A DNA stretch of 48,138 nucleotides, from NCBI GenBank assembly GCA_027061785.1, contig JAMOVA010000049.1, positions 1-48,138 on the forward strand. The letters run 5' to 3'. Made by a program: the position numbers and the translations under genes. The stretch is from Thermoproteota archaeon (GTDB lineage Archaea; Korarchaeota; Korarchaeia; Korarchaeales; Korarchaeaceae). Below the pieces are notes generated by a model. The model saw only the letters and a list, made by a program, of their open reading frames with translations, did not search any database and was not told the origin of the DNA. This document shows positions 1 to 8,918 of this stretch, piece by piece. Position 1 is the first letter of the stretch. The number at the start of each line of letters is the position of its first letter.

Positions 1-1
1 C

Positions 2-607
2 CATGTGAACTCGAATCCCCTGATAATTGCACATCCAGAGGTCTTCTCACCTAAATACGCGATACTGCCATCCCTCGGCCTCAACGAGCTCACCTACACG
101 GGCCCACCGTACCCGCTTGGGGAGCTGGAGAGGCATGCCGAGGTCATCCTATCGAGGGATCCCGTTCCCCTAGCCAAGGACGTCATGACCACCGGTGAGA
201 TCCCCCGAAAGAACGACTTCGAGATCGTGAGGGGCTTCTACAAGGTGGAAGGTGGAAAGTTTGTGACGGACGAGCTTCCGGATGACCAAGCCTTGGTGGT
301 GAGGATGGGGGACGGGTTGGTGATCCTGCTGGGTTGCGGCCACAGTGGGGTGGTGAACACGGTAGCGAGAGCCATCTCCCTCACGGGGGAGGACAGGATA
401 AAAGCGATCATAGGAGGATTCCACCTGATCGACGCCAGTGACGAGAGGATAGAGAGGACAGTCGAGGCTTTGAAAGAGTACAATCCGGAGATACTCGTTC
501 CAATGCACTGCACCGGTTTCAGGGCCAAATCCAAGCTTGCGTCCCAGCTGAGGGACAGTTTCAGGGAGTTGTACGCTGGGGAAAGCCTAGAGATATATTC
601 TCAATAG
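2..607 (+). CDS. Metallo-beta-lactamase-fold hydrolase, 5' partial
   Basis: C-terminal part of an MBL-fold protein resembling the COG1237 group (beta-ribofuranosylaminobenzene phosphate synthase-like MBL proteins). Visible are the GCGHSG motif near residue 111, the IGGFHL motif near 137 and the terminal VPMHCTG motif near 166, which carry metal-binding His residues of the fold. The N-terminal HxHxDH metal motif is absent, and the frame stays open to the window's left edge, so the gene starts upstream. A GTG at 5 could be read as a start but would give a protein without half its metal site. Family known; substrate unknown. Confidence 0.75.
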   Translation, partial: HVNSNPLIIAHPEVFSPKYAILPSLGLNELTYTGPPYPLGELERHAEVILSRDPVPLAKDVMTTGEIPRKNDFEIVRGFYKVEGGKFVTDELPDDQALVVRMGDGLVILLGCGHSGVVNTVARAISLTGEDRIKAIIGGFHLIDASDERIERTVEALKEYNPEILVPMHCTGFRAKSKLASQLRDSFRELYAGESLEIYSQ

Positions 608-669
608 CCGGTGAGCCAATACTTACTGAGCCACAATTCCATAAAAAGGAAATAAAGAAATTCACAAAA

Positions 670-682
670 GCTTAATAAGTAA
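670..682 (+). promoter_or_regulatory. Probable TATA box for the FtsX-like gene
   Basis: AT-rich core GCTTAATAAGTA about 45 nt before the ATG at 727, which would leave a leader of about 20 nt containing AGTGATT as a ribosome binding site. Assigned from spacing and composition only. Confidence 0.4.
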
Positions 683-726
683 AATTCCACATGCGAATTG
701 TGTAGTTTACAGACTAGTGATTCAAA

Positions 727-1935
727 ATGATATTCACACGCTTCCTTCTTCCTCCTCTGGCCATTATAGCTATTTCACTAACTTTCTCTTTCCTGGTGGC
801 GCAGGTCGTAACGTCATCGGAGTCCATCGGGATAGAAATTAAGAGACTGAACGACCTGTCCAGATATAGGATCATATACGTATCTGTGAGCAGGGAGAAA
901 GCCTGTGGTGCGCGCATGGATGAAGAACCTATCCTCATTCTTTCCCAAGCATCGACTCAGTTTGTTCGAATCCACAGAATATGGGCCCCTGTATCCATAA
1001 AGGAGATCAATAGCAAGGCTATACTGATCTTGGTCAATTTTACCGACTTTCCTGATCTGATGAAGCCCGTCTTAGTTAGGGGGACTTATCCCAGCCAGAC
1101 CGACGAGTGCATAATCTCGGAGTTTCTTTACGGGAACCTCTCGAGGAAGGGCTTTAGAATAGGTCAGAAGATTTCTATAGAGATCATACTACCAAAGGAA
1201 GGGGCCCTATGTGGTAGTAATCTGACTTTAAGCGATTTTACGAGATTTGTATACGAGTGCAGGGTCGTTGGAACGTACCTCCCCATGGAGATAGAATTCT
1301 CGCCCCTGTCTTCCTTGATGGTCTCTGAAGGGGGGTTCACGAGCTTCCTGAAGAAGAGGAACTTGAAAGTCGGCCCTATGAGCGTGTTCGCCGAGTACTT
1401 ATTCCTGACCGAGGAAGGGGCCTCTGAGCGGGTAAATAGGTTGAGGGAGCTCGGTTACGATGTTCACGAGGAATCACTCTCGCTCCTGAGGAGAGGAGCG
1501 GATGTCTATGGAGAGGTATCGAAGAGACTTCGAGATCTGCTCCTCTTATTCCTCGCTGCGGGAATCTTCTCCTCCCTACTGATTACCGCCCTGACATATC
1601 GTGCTTATGAGAGGAGCTTATTCCTCATGGTCTCACTGGGATCGAGATGGTCTCTCCTATCCCTTACTGATCTGATCCTTTACATTTCCTCGCTAGTAAT
1701 CGGACTATCACTCGGCCTGATTCTCTCTTTGCTGAGTGGACCTGTGGTAGCCCAGCTTACAAGCGGGATGGAGCCGTTTGTAGTCCCTCTATGGATCGAG
1801 CGAAATGCACTCAGCTCATGGCCCTACTTGATACTGTTCCTCCTAATCAACGTGCTGTTCAAGGTGCTATTACTCTGGAGATCGGGAAATGAAGACCTGT
1901 CCTCCCTGCATCGCATACGCATACGGGCCCGGTAG
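727..1935 (+). CDS. FtsX/MacB-like permease subunit
   Basis: 402-residue membrane protein with the layout of an FtsX-type ABC permease: one N-terminal membrane segment (about 5-27), a large extracytoplasmic domain (about 28-265) and three C-terminal hydrophobic segments (about 268-292, 308-335, 362-385). The short loop after the second segment contains a LGSRWS stretch, like the LGxxR coupling loop of FtsX permeases. Known members export lipoproteins, peptides or drugs, or control cell-wall enzymes. No partner ATPase lies next to it, because the downstream ATPase belongs to a different transporter class. The substrate cannot be inferred. Four Cys in the external domain may form disulfides. 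Confidence 0.65.
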   Translation: MIFTRFLLPPLAIIAISLTFSFLVAQVVTSSESIGIEIKRLNDLSRYRIIYVSVSREKACGARMDEEPILILSQASTQFVRIHRIWAPVSIKEINSKAILILVNFTDFPDLMKPVLVRGTYPSQTDECIISEFLYGNLSRKGFRIGQKISIEIILPKEGALCGSNLTLSDFTRFVYECRVVGTYLPMEIEFSPLSSLMVSEGGFTSFLKKRNLKVGPMSVFAEYLFLTEEGASERVNRLRELGYDVHEESLSLLRRGADVYGEVSKRLRDLLLLFLAAGIFSSLLITALTYRAYERSLFLMVSLGSRWSLLSLTDLILYISSLVIGLSLGLILSLLSGPVVAQLTSGMEPFVVPLWIERNALSSWPYLILFLLINVLFKVLLLWRSGNEDLSSLHRIRIRAR

Positions 1936-2163
1936 CTTGACTCAAAGGAACGATGTAAGGGGTACTCCAAGGTTCAGGAGGTCCCGTTCGATCTGACACT
2001 TGAGATCTGGGTAACTCTCAGGAGACTCATGACCCCCCATCGCACCTGTAAATGCGTAAAATGGGTCAGATACGCCCTCGATCTGTTGAATGGGCGATCC
2101 AGCCGACCCGAACCCACCGACAGCTAGTTTAATATCTGTCCTGATACGGCGCTCGGGGGTAGC
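1936..2163. other. Intergenic stretch before the ABC operon
   Basis: 228 bp without a convincing gene. The distal end holds an AT-rich core (GTTTAATATC, 2127-2136) followed by a GGGGGT ribosome binding site at 2155-2160, placing a probable promoter about 28 nt before the TTG start of the transporter ATPase. Nothing else was recognised. Confidence 0.4.
2127..2136 (+). promoter_or_regulatory. Probable TATA box of the nucleoside ABC operon
   Basis: GTTTAATATC in otherwise GC-rich sequence, about 28-37 nt before the TTG start at 2164, which is archaeal TATA spacing for a transcript beginning just before the start codon. Confidence 0.45.
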
Positions 2164-3690
2164 TTGACCCGAGCATCGGACGGGGAACCTCTCGTGAGGA
2201 TGGAAGGGATAGTGAAGAGGTTCCCCGGCGTCTTAGCGAACGATCACGTCGATTTTGAGCTACTTCCCGGGGAAATCCATGCCCTCTTGGGTGAGAACGG
2301 AGCCGGGAAGACGACCCTCATGAACATACTCTACGGCATATACCAGCCGGACGAGGGACAAATTTTCGTAAAGGGGAAGAGGGTGGAGATACGCAGCCCC
2401 AAGGATGCGATAAGGCTGGGAATAGGGATGGTGCACCAGCACTTCCTCCTGGTGGACAAGCACACCGTGGCTGAGAACCTGGCCATGGGTTACGCTAGGA
2501 GCATCCTCAATCCCCTGAGAGAGGTGAAGGCTAGGATAAGGGATTTCGCCGAGAAGTACGGGATCCAGGTGGATCCCGACGCTTACATTTGGCAGCTCTC
2601 GGTGGGGGAGCAGCAGAAGGTGGAGATAGTGAAGGCCCTCTACGCCGGGGCGGACATCCTCATCTTGGATGAGCCCACATCGGTTCTCACGCCCCAGGAG
2701 GCCAGGGACCTCTTCAACGTGCTCAGGAGGATGAAGAAGGACGGGAAGGGCATAGTCTTCATCACGCACAAGCTCTCGGAGGTCTTCGAGGTGGCGGACA
2801 GGGTGACGGTCATGAGGAGGGGAAGGGTAGTCGGCACGCTCAGGGTGGAGGAGGCAACCAAGGAATCGCTGGCCAGGATGATGGTGGGGAGGGATGTGGT
2901 CTTCGAACTGGAGAAGGTGCCTGGCAAGCCCGGCAGACCTGTCCTAGAGGTCAGGGACCTCGTAGTCCTCGGTGATAGGGGGAGGGAGGCCGTCAAAGGT
3001 GTCAGCTTCGAGGTGAGGGAGGGCGAGATATTCGGAGTCGCTGGAGTGGCGGGGAACGGGCAGAGGGAGCTGGTACAGGCCATAGTGGGATTGAGGAGGG
3101 TGAAATCTGGCTCTGTGAGGGTGATGGGGGTGGATGCGACCAATAAATCGCCTCGAGAGATCGCCGAGCTGGGCGTCGGACACATCCCGGAGGAGAGGCT
3201 CAAGTTCGGCATAGTTCCTGACATGAGCGTCGCGGAGAACTCCGTGCTGAAGAGCTACTACAGGCCCCCCTACAGGAAGGGTCTGCTGCTCGACTACGGC
3301 GAGATAAGGAGGACTGCTGAGTCCCTCATAAACGAGTACGAGATAGCCGTCCCTTCACCGGACACGCAGGCCAGGCTCCTATCCGGTGGTAACATGCAGA
3401 AGCTCATAGTGGGGAGGGAGATAAGGAGGGATCCCAAACTCATAGTGGCCTCCAACCCGACCTTCGGCTTGGACGTGGGGGCCACTGAATACATAAGAAA
3501 ACTCCTTCTCAGGAAGAGGGATGAGGGGAGAGCCATCCTCTTGGTCTCCGGCGACTTGGACGAGGTGATCCAGCTCAGCGATCGCATAGCCGTGATGTTC
3601 GAGGGCAGGTTCGTGGGAATAGTCAGGCCGGAAGAAGTGACGAGGGAGGAGATCGGTCTCATGATGTCCGGATCGGAGGTGCTCTCATGA
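2164..3690 (+). CDS. BMP-type nucleoside/sugar ABC importer, ATP-binding protein
   Basis: 508-residue double ATPase that powers the importer encoded by the next three genes. The first domain has Walker A GENGAGKTT (43-51), the signature LSVGEQQ (145-151) and Walker B ILILDE (165-170). The second has the degenerate P-loop GVAGNGQRE and signature LSGGNMQ typical of the RbsA/YufO/NupA group. Start is TTG after a GGGGGT site. The stop overlaps the next start by 4 nt (ATGA), so translation is probably coupled. Family known to take up ribonucleosides or related compounds; the exact substrate here is inferred only. Confidence 0.9.
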   Translation: MTRASDGEPLVRMEGIVKRFPGVLANDHVDFELLPGEIHALLGENGAGKTTLMNILYGIYQPDEGQIFVKGKRVEIRSPKDAIRLGIGMVHQHFLLVDKHTVAENLAMGYARSILNPLREVKARIRDFAEKYGIQVDPDAYIWQLSVGEQQKVEIVKALYAGADILILDEPTSVLTPQEARDLFNVLRRMKKDGKGIVFITHKLSEVFEVADRVTVMRRGRVVGTLRVEEATKESLARMMVGRDVVFELEKVPGKPGRPVLEVRDLVVLGDRGREAVKGVSFEVREGEIFGVAGVAGNGQRELVQAIVGLRRVKSGSVRVMGVDATNKSPREIAELGVGHIPEERLKFGIVPDMSVAENSVLKSYYRPPYRKGLLLDYGEIRRTAESLINEYEIAVPSPDTQARLLSGGNMQKLIVGREIRRDPKLIVASNPTFGLDVGATEYIRKLLLRKRDEGRAILLVSGDLDEVIQLSDRIAVMFEGRFVGIVRPEEVTREEIGLMMSGSEVLS

Positions 3691-4760
3691 GGTTGAGGGT
3701 GATCAAGAGGCTCGAGACGAGCAGGAAGACCGTGATCCTCGTGAGGATACTGTCCGTTTTAGCAGCCCTGATGACGGCCTCGATCGTCTTCCTGGTCTAC
3801 GGCCTGAATCCCGTCGATGTGTACTCCTCCATATTCTACAACGCGTTCGCCACTCGCATAGGCGTGACGGAGTCGATAGTCAGGATGATCCCCCTCCTCT
3901 TGGTGAGCACGGGGCTCGCCTTGGTGTTCAGGACGGGGTTCTGGAACATAGGGGCCGAGGGCCAGCTTCTGGCTGGGGCGATGGCCGCCTACGTGGTGGC
4001 GGTGAGCTTGGGATCCCTTCCATCTGCCTTACTGATCCCCGTACTCTTCTTCGTCGGGTTCGCAGCCGGTGCCGCCTGGGGCATACCACCAGCCATCTTG
4101 AAGGCCAAGCTCAACGTGAACGAGGTAATCTCCACCCTCATGCTCTACTACGTCCTGTACTGGGTGTTCCAGCACCTAATTCACGGGCCTTGGGAGGCTA
4201 AGGAGAAGGTCGGGCAGCTCACCTACGGGGGCTTTGCCCACACGGAAGTAATACCCGAGGCATCCCACCTTCCCCTGATAGATGGCACGAGGATCCACTG
4301 GCCCACCCTCCTGATAGCCGTGATTACCTCCATCCTAGCCTATGTACTCCTGACAAGGGCCCCTTGGGGATTCGAGATGAGGGCTGTGGGGAGCAATCCA
4401 GATGCCGCAGCGGCGGCCGGTATGAGCTACTTGAGGACTGTGGTTCTGGCCATGGTGGTGAGCGGTGGTCTAGCGGGGATCGCAGGGGTGGGAGAGCTGT
4501 GCGGCATCCAGAAGAGGTTTACCCCGGAGTTCCTCTCCGGGTACGGGTTTTCCGGAATAATAACCGCCTGGCTGGGCGGCAACAATCCATTAAGCCTGAT
4601 CGTAACTAATTTCCTCTATGGAGGCCTTTTAGTCGGCGGAGAATACATAATGATAACGTACAGGCTTCCCATAGGAGTGGTGGACCTCTTCAACGGGATA
4701 ATATTGTTCTTCGTCCTTGCAGGCGACTTTCTGGTGAGGTACAGGGTGGTGAAGGGATGA
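3687..4760 (+). CDS. BMP-type ABC importer, permease 1
   Basis: 357-residue polytopic membrane protein of the BPD_transp_2 family (RbsC/YufP-like), with about nine or ten hydrophobic segments and the GAEGQLLAGAM and ATAxG-like motifs of this class (FWNIGAEGQ near residue 88). It overlaps both neighbours by 4 nt, consistent with tightly coupled synthesis of the two half-channels. It should form a heterodimer with the product of the following gene. Confidence 0.88.
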   Translation: MRLRVIKRLETSRKTVILVRILSVLAALMTASIVFLVYGLNPVDVYSSIFYNAFATRIGVTESIVRMIPLLLVSTGLALVFRTGFWNIGAEGQLLAGAMAAYVVAVSLGSLPSALLIPVLFFVGFAAGAAWGIPPAILKAKLNVNEVISTLMLYYVLYWVFQHLIHGPWEAKEKVGQLTYGGFAHTEVIPEASHLPLIDGTRIHWPTLLIAVITSILAYVLLTRAPWGFEMRAVGSNPDAAAAAGMSYLRTVVLAMVVSGGLAGIAGVGELCGIQKRFTPEFLSGYGFSGIITAWLGGNNPLSLIVTNFLYGGLLVGGEYIMITYRLPIGVVDLFNGIILFFVLAGDFLVRYRVVKG

Positions 4761-5692
4761 TCGAGGCCAAGCTGGTAGAGAACATCCTCTGGATAGGTCT
4801 GAGATCAGCGACGCCCCTGTTGCTCGCGGCCCTAGGTGAGATATACGCTGAGAGATCCGGAATTTTGAACTTGGGCGTCGAGGGAATGATGGCAGTGGGT
4901 GCCCTCAGTTCATTCGCTACCGCCCTAGTTACTGGGAACCCGTGGTTGGGGGTTCTGGTCGGAATGATCTCCGGAGGCTTACTGGCTATGATACACGGGG
5001 CTATAAGCATAGGGCTCAAGGGAAATCAGGTGGTCTCTGGACTTGCCCTGACCATGTTCGGCCTAGGATTAAGCAGCGTTCTCGGAAGAGCTTATGTGGG
5101 GAACCAGCTACCAGTAGAGGCGAGGTTCCTTCCGAAACCCGTGGAACCGCTGTCCTCAATTCCCGTGCTGGGGAAGGTGCTCTTCGATCAGGACCCTCTC
5201 TTCTATATCTCCCTTCTACTCGCCCTGATAATGTGGTTCCTCCTCTACAGGACCAAATACGGTATAATCATAAGGTCCACCGGGGAGAACCCCGCCGCCG
5301 TTGATGCGATGGGCATTAACGTGAGTAAAGTCAGGTACGTGAGCACCCTCATAGGGGGACTGCTCGCCGGTCTCGCCGGCGCCTACCTGTCGGTCGCATA
5401 CAACCCGGCTTGGATAGAGAACATGACCGCGGGAAGGGGATGGATAGCCTTGGCGCTGGTGATATTCTCTCTCTGGGATCCCCTCAGGGCTCTCTTGGGC
5501 TCGTACCTATTTGGCGTCGTAGAAGCGAGCGGTTACACGCTGCAGGCCTATGGTTACAGCCAGTGGCTCCTGAACGGACTTCCTTACTTTCTGACCATAG
5601 TAATACTGACTCTAGGAGCCACTGAATCCATGAGAAGGAAGATGGGAGCTCCTGCTGCATTGGGCAAACCGTATGAAAGAGAGGAGAGATAG
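4757..5692 (+). CDS. BMP-type ABC importer, permease 2
   Basis: 311-residue second permease (YufQ-like), with the conserved AERSGILNLGVEGMM segment near residues 27-41 that marks this family and about eight hydrophobic segments. ATGA overlap with permease 1. It ends 194 nt before the binding-protein start, and that gap contains its own promoter-like sequence. Confidence 0.88.
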   Translation: MIEAKLVENILWIGLRSATPLLLAALGEIYAERSGILNLGVEGMMAVGALSSFATALVTGNPWLGVLVGMISGGLLAMIHGAISIGLKGNQVVSGLALTMFGLGLSSVLGRAYVGNQLPVEARFLPKPVEPLSSIPVLGKVLFDQDPLFYISLLLALIMWFLLYRTKYGIIIRSTGENPAAVDAMGINVSKVRYVSTLIGGLLAGLAGAYLSVAYNPAWIENMTAGRGWIALALVIFSLWDPLRALLGSYLFGVVEASGYTLQAYGYSQWLLNGLPYFLTIVILTLGATESMRRKMGAPAALGKPYEREER

Positions 5693-5709
5693 ATAGGAGA
5701 GGCTCGCGA

Positions 5710-5879
5710 CCCCCCATGAGGTCTAAGCCCTCTACCCGCGGGCCTCTCCTAGGCCGCCGCCCACGGCAGCCTCCTACTCCGTTTACCTCTTACTTGAAAA
5801 GCTTTGCGGTGCAGGTGAAACGATTGGGTCATCTTTATGAAATGCCCACTGGCCTCAGCCACAACACCCCCCATGAGGT
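5710..5879 (+). repeat. 13-bp direct repeat in the leader of the binding-protein gene
   Basis: CCCCCCATGAGGT occurs at 5710-5722 and again at 5867-5879. The second copy supplies the GAGGT ribosome binding site before the ATG at 5887. The first copy's ATG opens an in-frame but non-signal-like extension. Origin and function unknown. Confidence 0.6.
5831..5840 (+). promoter_or_regulatory. Possible internal promoter for the binding-protein gene
   Basis: ATCTTTATGA, about 47-56 nt before the ATG at 5887. Initiation about 25 nt downstream would give a leader of roughly 25 nt that contains GAGGT. Extra expression of the binding protein over its permease is usual for ABC importers. Confidence 0.4.
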
Positions 5880-5886
5880 AGTTAGT

Positions 5887-7212
5887 ATGACCTCTACCCA
5901 GTGGGCCGCGATAGCGGTAATACTCCTTATTCTGGGCCTGATCGCGGGTTATTTTGCCGCTCCGAGTCGGGTCACCACGGTCACCCAGACCGTGACCGTG
6001 GGGGCGACGGGAGCACCCGCCAAGACCGTCACTGTAACCCAGACCAAGACCATCACATCAGGAGGCAAGAAGATAAAGGCCGCTTGGATATACGTGGGGC
6101 CGATAGGGGACATAGGCTGGACCTACGCCCACCATCAGGCCAAGGAGATGGTGGACAAGAAGTACGACTGGCTGGAGACGACTCATGTAGAGTCAGTAGC
6201 TCCCGCCGATGCCGCCGGAGTGATAGAGCAGCTCATCTCCCAGGGTTACGATGTCATCTTCACCACGAGCTTCGACTTCATGGATCCAACACTGGAGGAG
6301 GCCCATAAACACCCGGACAAGATATTCTGGCACTGTTCAGGCTACAAGAGGGCCCCCAACATGGGCACGTACTTCGCGGACTTCTACCAAGTCTACTACC
6401 TGAACGGTCTCATGGCCGGAGCCCTGACCAAGACCAAGAAGATAGGTTACGTGGCTGCGCACCTGATACCCGAGGTCGTCAGGCACATAAACGCCTTCTC
6501 CTTGGGAGTCAAGGAGGTCTGCGGGGACTGCAAGGTATACGTCAGGGAGATAGGAGCTTGGTACGATCCCACAAAGGCCAGGCAGGCCGCCGAGTCCCTC
6601 ATATCGGAGGGCGTGGATGTGCTTGCGTTCACGGAGGACTCGCCGACCGTTGTTCAGGTGGCCGAGGAGCACTTCCAGAGAGGGGATCGCGTACTCGCCT
6701 TCGGGCACTACAGCCCAATGGAGAAGTTCGGGAAGGATGTGTGCGTCAGCGGCCAGCTCGTCCATTGGGAGGTGATATACGACGACATCCTCAGCAAGAT
6801 ATACGCCGGCTCCTACACACCCAAGAATCTCCAGGATGTCGATTACTGGTGGAAGTTGAAGGAGGGCGCCGTGGAGCTCGGTTGCACCTACAACCAACCG
6901 GTCAATCCCAAGTTCGTGGACGAGCTGAAGTCCGTTAAGGTGAATGAGAAGGTCCAGCTCCCGAACGGCACCGTAATAGAGAACCCGGATGTCTACACGC
7001 TCGTCATGGCGAGACTCGTTCAGATGGGTGCCATCTGGACCGGGAAGAAGTGGGTATTCGTTAACGACGAGACCTTCGACCCGTTCACCGGACCGATATA
7101 CGATAACCAGGGCAAGTTGAGGGTGCTCCCAGGGCAGAGGATAGGCCACGATGAGCTCTGGTCCATGCAGTGGTGGGTAGACAACGTGGTAGGTCCGTCA
7201 CTGGGAGGCTAA
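5887..7212 (+). CDS. BMP-family substrate-binding protein of the ABC importer
   Basis: 441-residue extracellular binding protein. Start ATG 5887 is chosen over the in-frame ATG at 5716 because it follows GAGGT by 7 nt and immediately opens a membrane anchor (residues 6-25). A Thr-rich linker (about 28-58, repeated TVTQT-like units) resembles the stalks of archaeal surface binding proteins. The ligand domain has the BMP-type opening WIYVGPIGDIGWTYAH and the later GYDVIFTTSFDFM segment. It lacks the lipobox Cys of bacterial members, so membrane anchoring is by the N-terminal helix. Family ligands include nucleosides; the ligand here is not provable from sequence. Confidence 0.88.
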   Translation: MTSTQWAAIAVILLILGLIAGYFAAPSRVTTVTQTVTVGATGAPAKTVTVTQTKTITSGGKKIKAAWIYVGPIGDIGWTYAHHQAKEMVDKKYDWLETTHVESVAPADAAGVIEQLISQGYDVIFTTSFDFMDPTLEEAHKHPDKIFWHCSGYKRAPNMGTYFADFYQVYYLNGLMAGALTKTKKIGYVAAHLIPEVVRHINAFSLGVKEVCGDCKVYVREIGAWYDPTKARQAAESLISEGVDVLAFTEDSPTVVQVAEEHFQRGDRVLAFGHYSPMEKFGKDVCVSGQLVHWEVIYDDILSKIYAGSYTPKNLQDVDYWWKLKEGAVELGCTYNQPVNPKFVDELKSVKVNEKVQLPNGTVIENPDVYTLVMARLVQMGAIWTGKKWVFVNDETFDPFTGPIYDNQGKLRVLPGQRIGHDELWSMQWWVDNVVGPSLGG

Positions 7213-7215
7213 TTG

Positions 7216-7276
7216 TCTTACCCCCTCTTTCTCTTTCTTCTTTTCCTTCCTTACTCCTCTCTTCACTCTTCCTTTT
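7216..7276 (+). terminator. Pyrimidine-rich terminator region
   Basis: About 60 nt of almost pure C/T with several T-runs directly after the binding-protein stop, ending just before the convergent acetyltransferase gene. Archaeal transcription commonly stops in such T-rich tracts. Confidence 0.45.
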
Positions 7277-7281
7277 AAGGG

Positions 7282-8154
7282 TCAGATCTCCTTTCTCATC
7301 CACTTATACCTGCTTACTGGCTCGAAGCCAGCGGCCTCGAACGCCGCCCTGTACCTGCACCAGGTCTGCGTGACCACCTTGGGCACACCCATCTCATGGG
7401 CGAGGGTAACCGCCATCTCAGCAGAATCAAATATCTGGCCGAGACTGGCCCTCTTCGGTCCCCACATCAGGGCATAGAGGTGATCATCGTCCCTAGTGGG
7501 CTGGAACATTGCGAGGATGAGCTGCCACAGCCCCATTCTGACCTTCACGACCCTCGGCGAGGGAAGACCCACGCTCTCCCTGTCCCACAGCAGCTCCCAA
7601 AGGAGAGATGAAGGCCTCGTCTGTCCGGCGATCATCTGGGCGGCAGCGGGGAACTCCTCCCTAGTAGCCTCCTCCACCTTGGGCTGCTCGGGTGCGGGTC
7701 TCGCTGGCGCCTCCATAAGTACCTGAGAATCGATCTCCCGGAAGCCGAGGCTTTCAAAGAAGGGAAGGGCCTCAGCGGTCGGTATCGTATCCAAGTGGCG
7801 CATTCCCATTCCCCTAGCCAGATCCATGCACCTCTCAACGAGCTTCCTCCCTACGCCAGTTCTCCTCGCCTCCTCCTTTACCCACACCATCTGCAGGTAT
7901 GCGTGCTCACCCACGGGCGTGAGGAACCTCTCCGGTACGACCTCAGCCTCGCCAATCACCTTTCCATCCGATAGGGCGACCACTGCCTTGCCGCCGGAGG
8001 AGTAGAGGGCCTCCAAGTACCACTCAAATACTTGGGGATCGCCCCAGTATCCGCACTCCTTGATCCGGAGATCGAAGGTCATATCCTTCCAGTTGGGGCA
8101 GTGGATTGAGACGACCTCATCCAACAAATCGTGCCTGAACTCAACTATCTCCAA
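7282..8154 (-). CDS. GNAT-family acetyltransferase (double GNAT-like)
   Basis: 290-residue protein with a clear N-terminal GNAT domain: beta-strand AYLQMVWVKEEARRTGVG, where RRTGVG is the acetyl-CoA pyrophosphate-binding R/Q-x-x-G-x-G/A motif near residues 97-102. A second, weaker GNAT-like half (about 160-290) has no intact motif. Last gene of a four-gene operon; its ATG lies inside the end of the Sir2 gene (10 nt overlap). A linked acetyltransferase and Sir2 deacylase suggests opposing control of lysine acylation, as known for Pat/Sir2 on Alba in Sulfolobus. The target here is not known. Confidence 0.82.
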   Translation of the reverse strand: MEIVEFRHDLLDEVVSIHCPNWKDMTFDLRIKECGYWGDPQVFEWYLEALYSSGGKAVVALSDGKVIGEAEVVPERFLTPVGEHAYLQMVWVKEEARRTGVGRKLVERCMDLARGMGMRHLDTIPTAEALPFFESLGFREIDSQVLMEAPARPAPEQPKVEEATREEFPAAAQMIAGQTRPSSLLWELLWDRESVGLPSPRVVKVRMGLWQLILAMFQPTRDDDHLYALMWGPKRASLGQIFDSAEMAVTLAHEMGVPKVVTQTWCRYRAAFEAAGFEPVSRYKWMRKEI

Positions 8155-8918
8155 GAGAGATCCTCCTCCACCAGCCGGGCGAGCTCCCTGAAGATCTCTC
8201 CCGCCGGCCCTCTCAACCTGATGGTCGCCAAGCTACTTAAATTAGTTTCCTCGGGGTTCACTTCTACCAATATCTTCCCCTGCCTAGCCGCGTTGATGGG
8301 TAACAGGGCTGCAGGCATGACCACACCACTCGTCCCCACAATGAGGATGACTTCTGCCTCGGAGAAGAGCCTCTCCGCTCTCTCGAACTGGTCCATCGGA
8401 ACGGGCTCCTCGAACCACACAACGTCAGGCCTGAGAAGTCCTCCACATTCTCTACACCTCGGTAGATCTTCCTCCGGTATGTTCCCGAAACCTAGATCGA
8501 ACCGCCTGCCGCACACGGTACACCTGGTCCTCCATATCGATCCGTGAAGCTCTATGACCAGCCTGGAGCCAGCTCTCTGGTGAAGCCCGTCCACGTTTTG
8601 GGTCACCACGCCCATAAGCACACCTTTCCTCTCCCAGTCAGCCATTACCTTGTGGGCCCAAGTTGGCTCGGCCCTCGCGATTATGGACATCCTCCACTTG
8701 TACCACTCCCAGACCCTCTTGGGGTTGGACTCGAACGCCCGGGGCGTGGCCAACTCCTCCGGTCTGTACCTGTTCCAAAGCCCGTCCTTACCCCTGAAGG
8801 TCGGGATACCTGCCTCTGCTGAAACGCCAGCACCGGTGAACGCTAGCACCTTTCCGGAGTGCTCCTTGATCAAGCGGGCCGCTGAGGACAGGTCCTCGGG
8901 AGGGACGACCTCACTCAC
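8145..8918 (-). CDS. Sir2-family NAD-dependent protein deacylase
   Basis: 257 residues. NAD site GAGVSAEAGIPTFRG (29-43), TQNVDGLH (107-114), catalytic H125, zinc cysteines C133, C136, C155, C158 and the GTSG motif near 194. Tyr73 and Arg76 (WYKWR) match the YxxR pair that defines SIRT5/CobB-type (class III) sirtuins, so removal of acidic acyl groups such as succinyl is plausible besides deacetylation. Start GTG 8918, overlapping the radical SAM gene by 8 nt and the acetyltransferase by 10 nt. Expected to be cytoplasmic. Confidence 0.92.
   Translation of the reverse strand: MSEVVPPEDLSSAARLIKEHSGKVLAFTGAGVSAEAGIPTFRGKDGLWNRYRPEELATPRAFESNPKRVWEWYKWRMSIIARAEPTWAHKVMADWERKGVLMGVVTQNVDGLHQRAGSRLVIELHGSIWRTRCTVCGRRFDLGFGNIPEEDLPRCRECGGLLRPDVVWFEEPVPMDQFERAERLFSEAEVILIVGTSGVVMPAALLPINAARQGKILVEVNPEETNLSSLATIRLRGPAGEIFRELARLVEEDLSWR

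Noticed and set aside
5716-5886. Earlier start (ATG 5716) for the binding protein
   Set aside because: The added 57 residues are basic and Pro-rich, not signal-like, and would bury the anchor; ATG 5887 has a proper GAGGT site.
6337-7149. 270-codon open frame on the minus strand
   Set aside because: It lies fully inside the BMP binding-protein gene, has no recognisable motif, and its His/Leu/Val-rich content is that of a shadow frame in GC-rich coding DNA.
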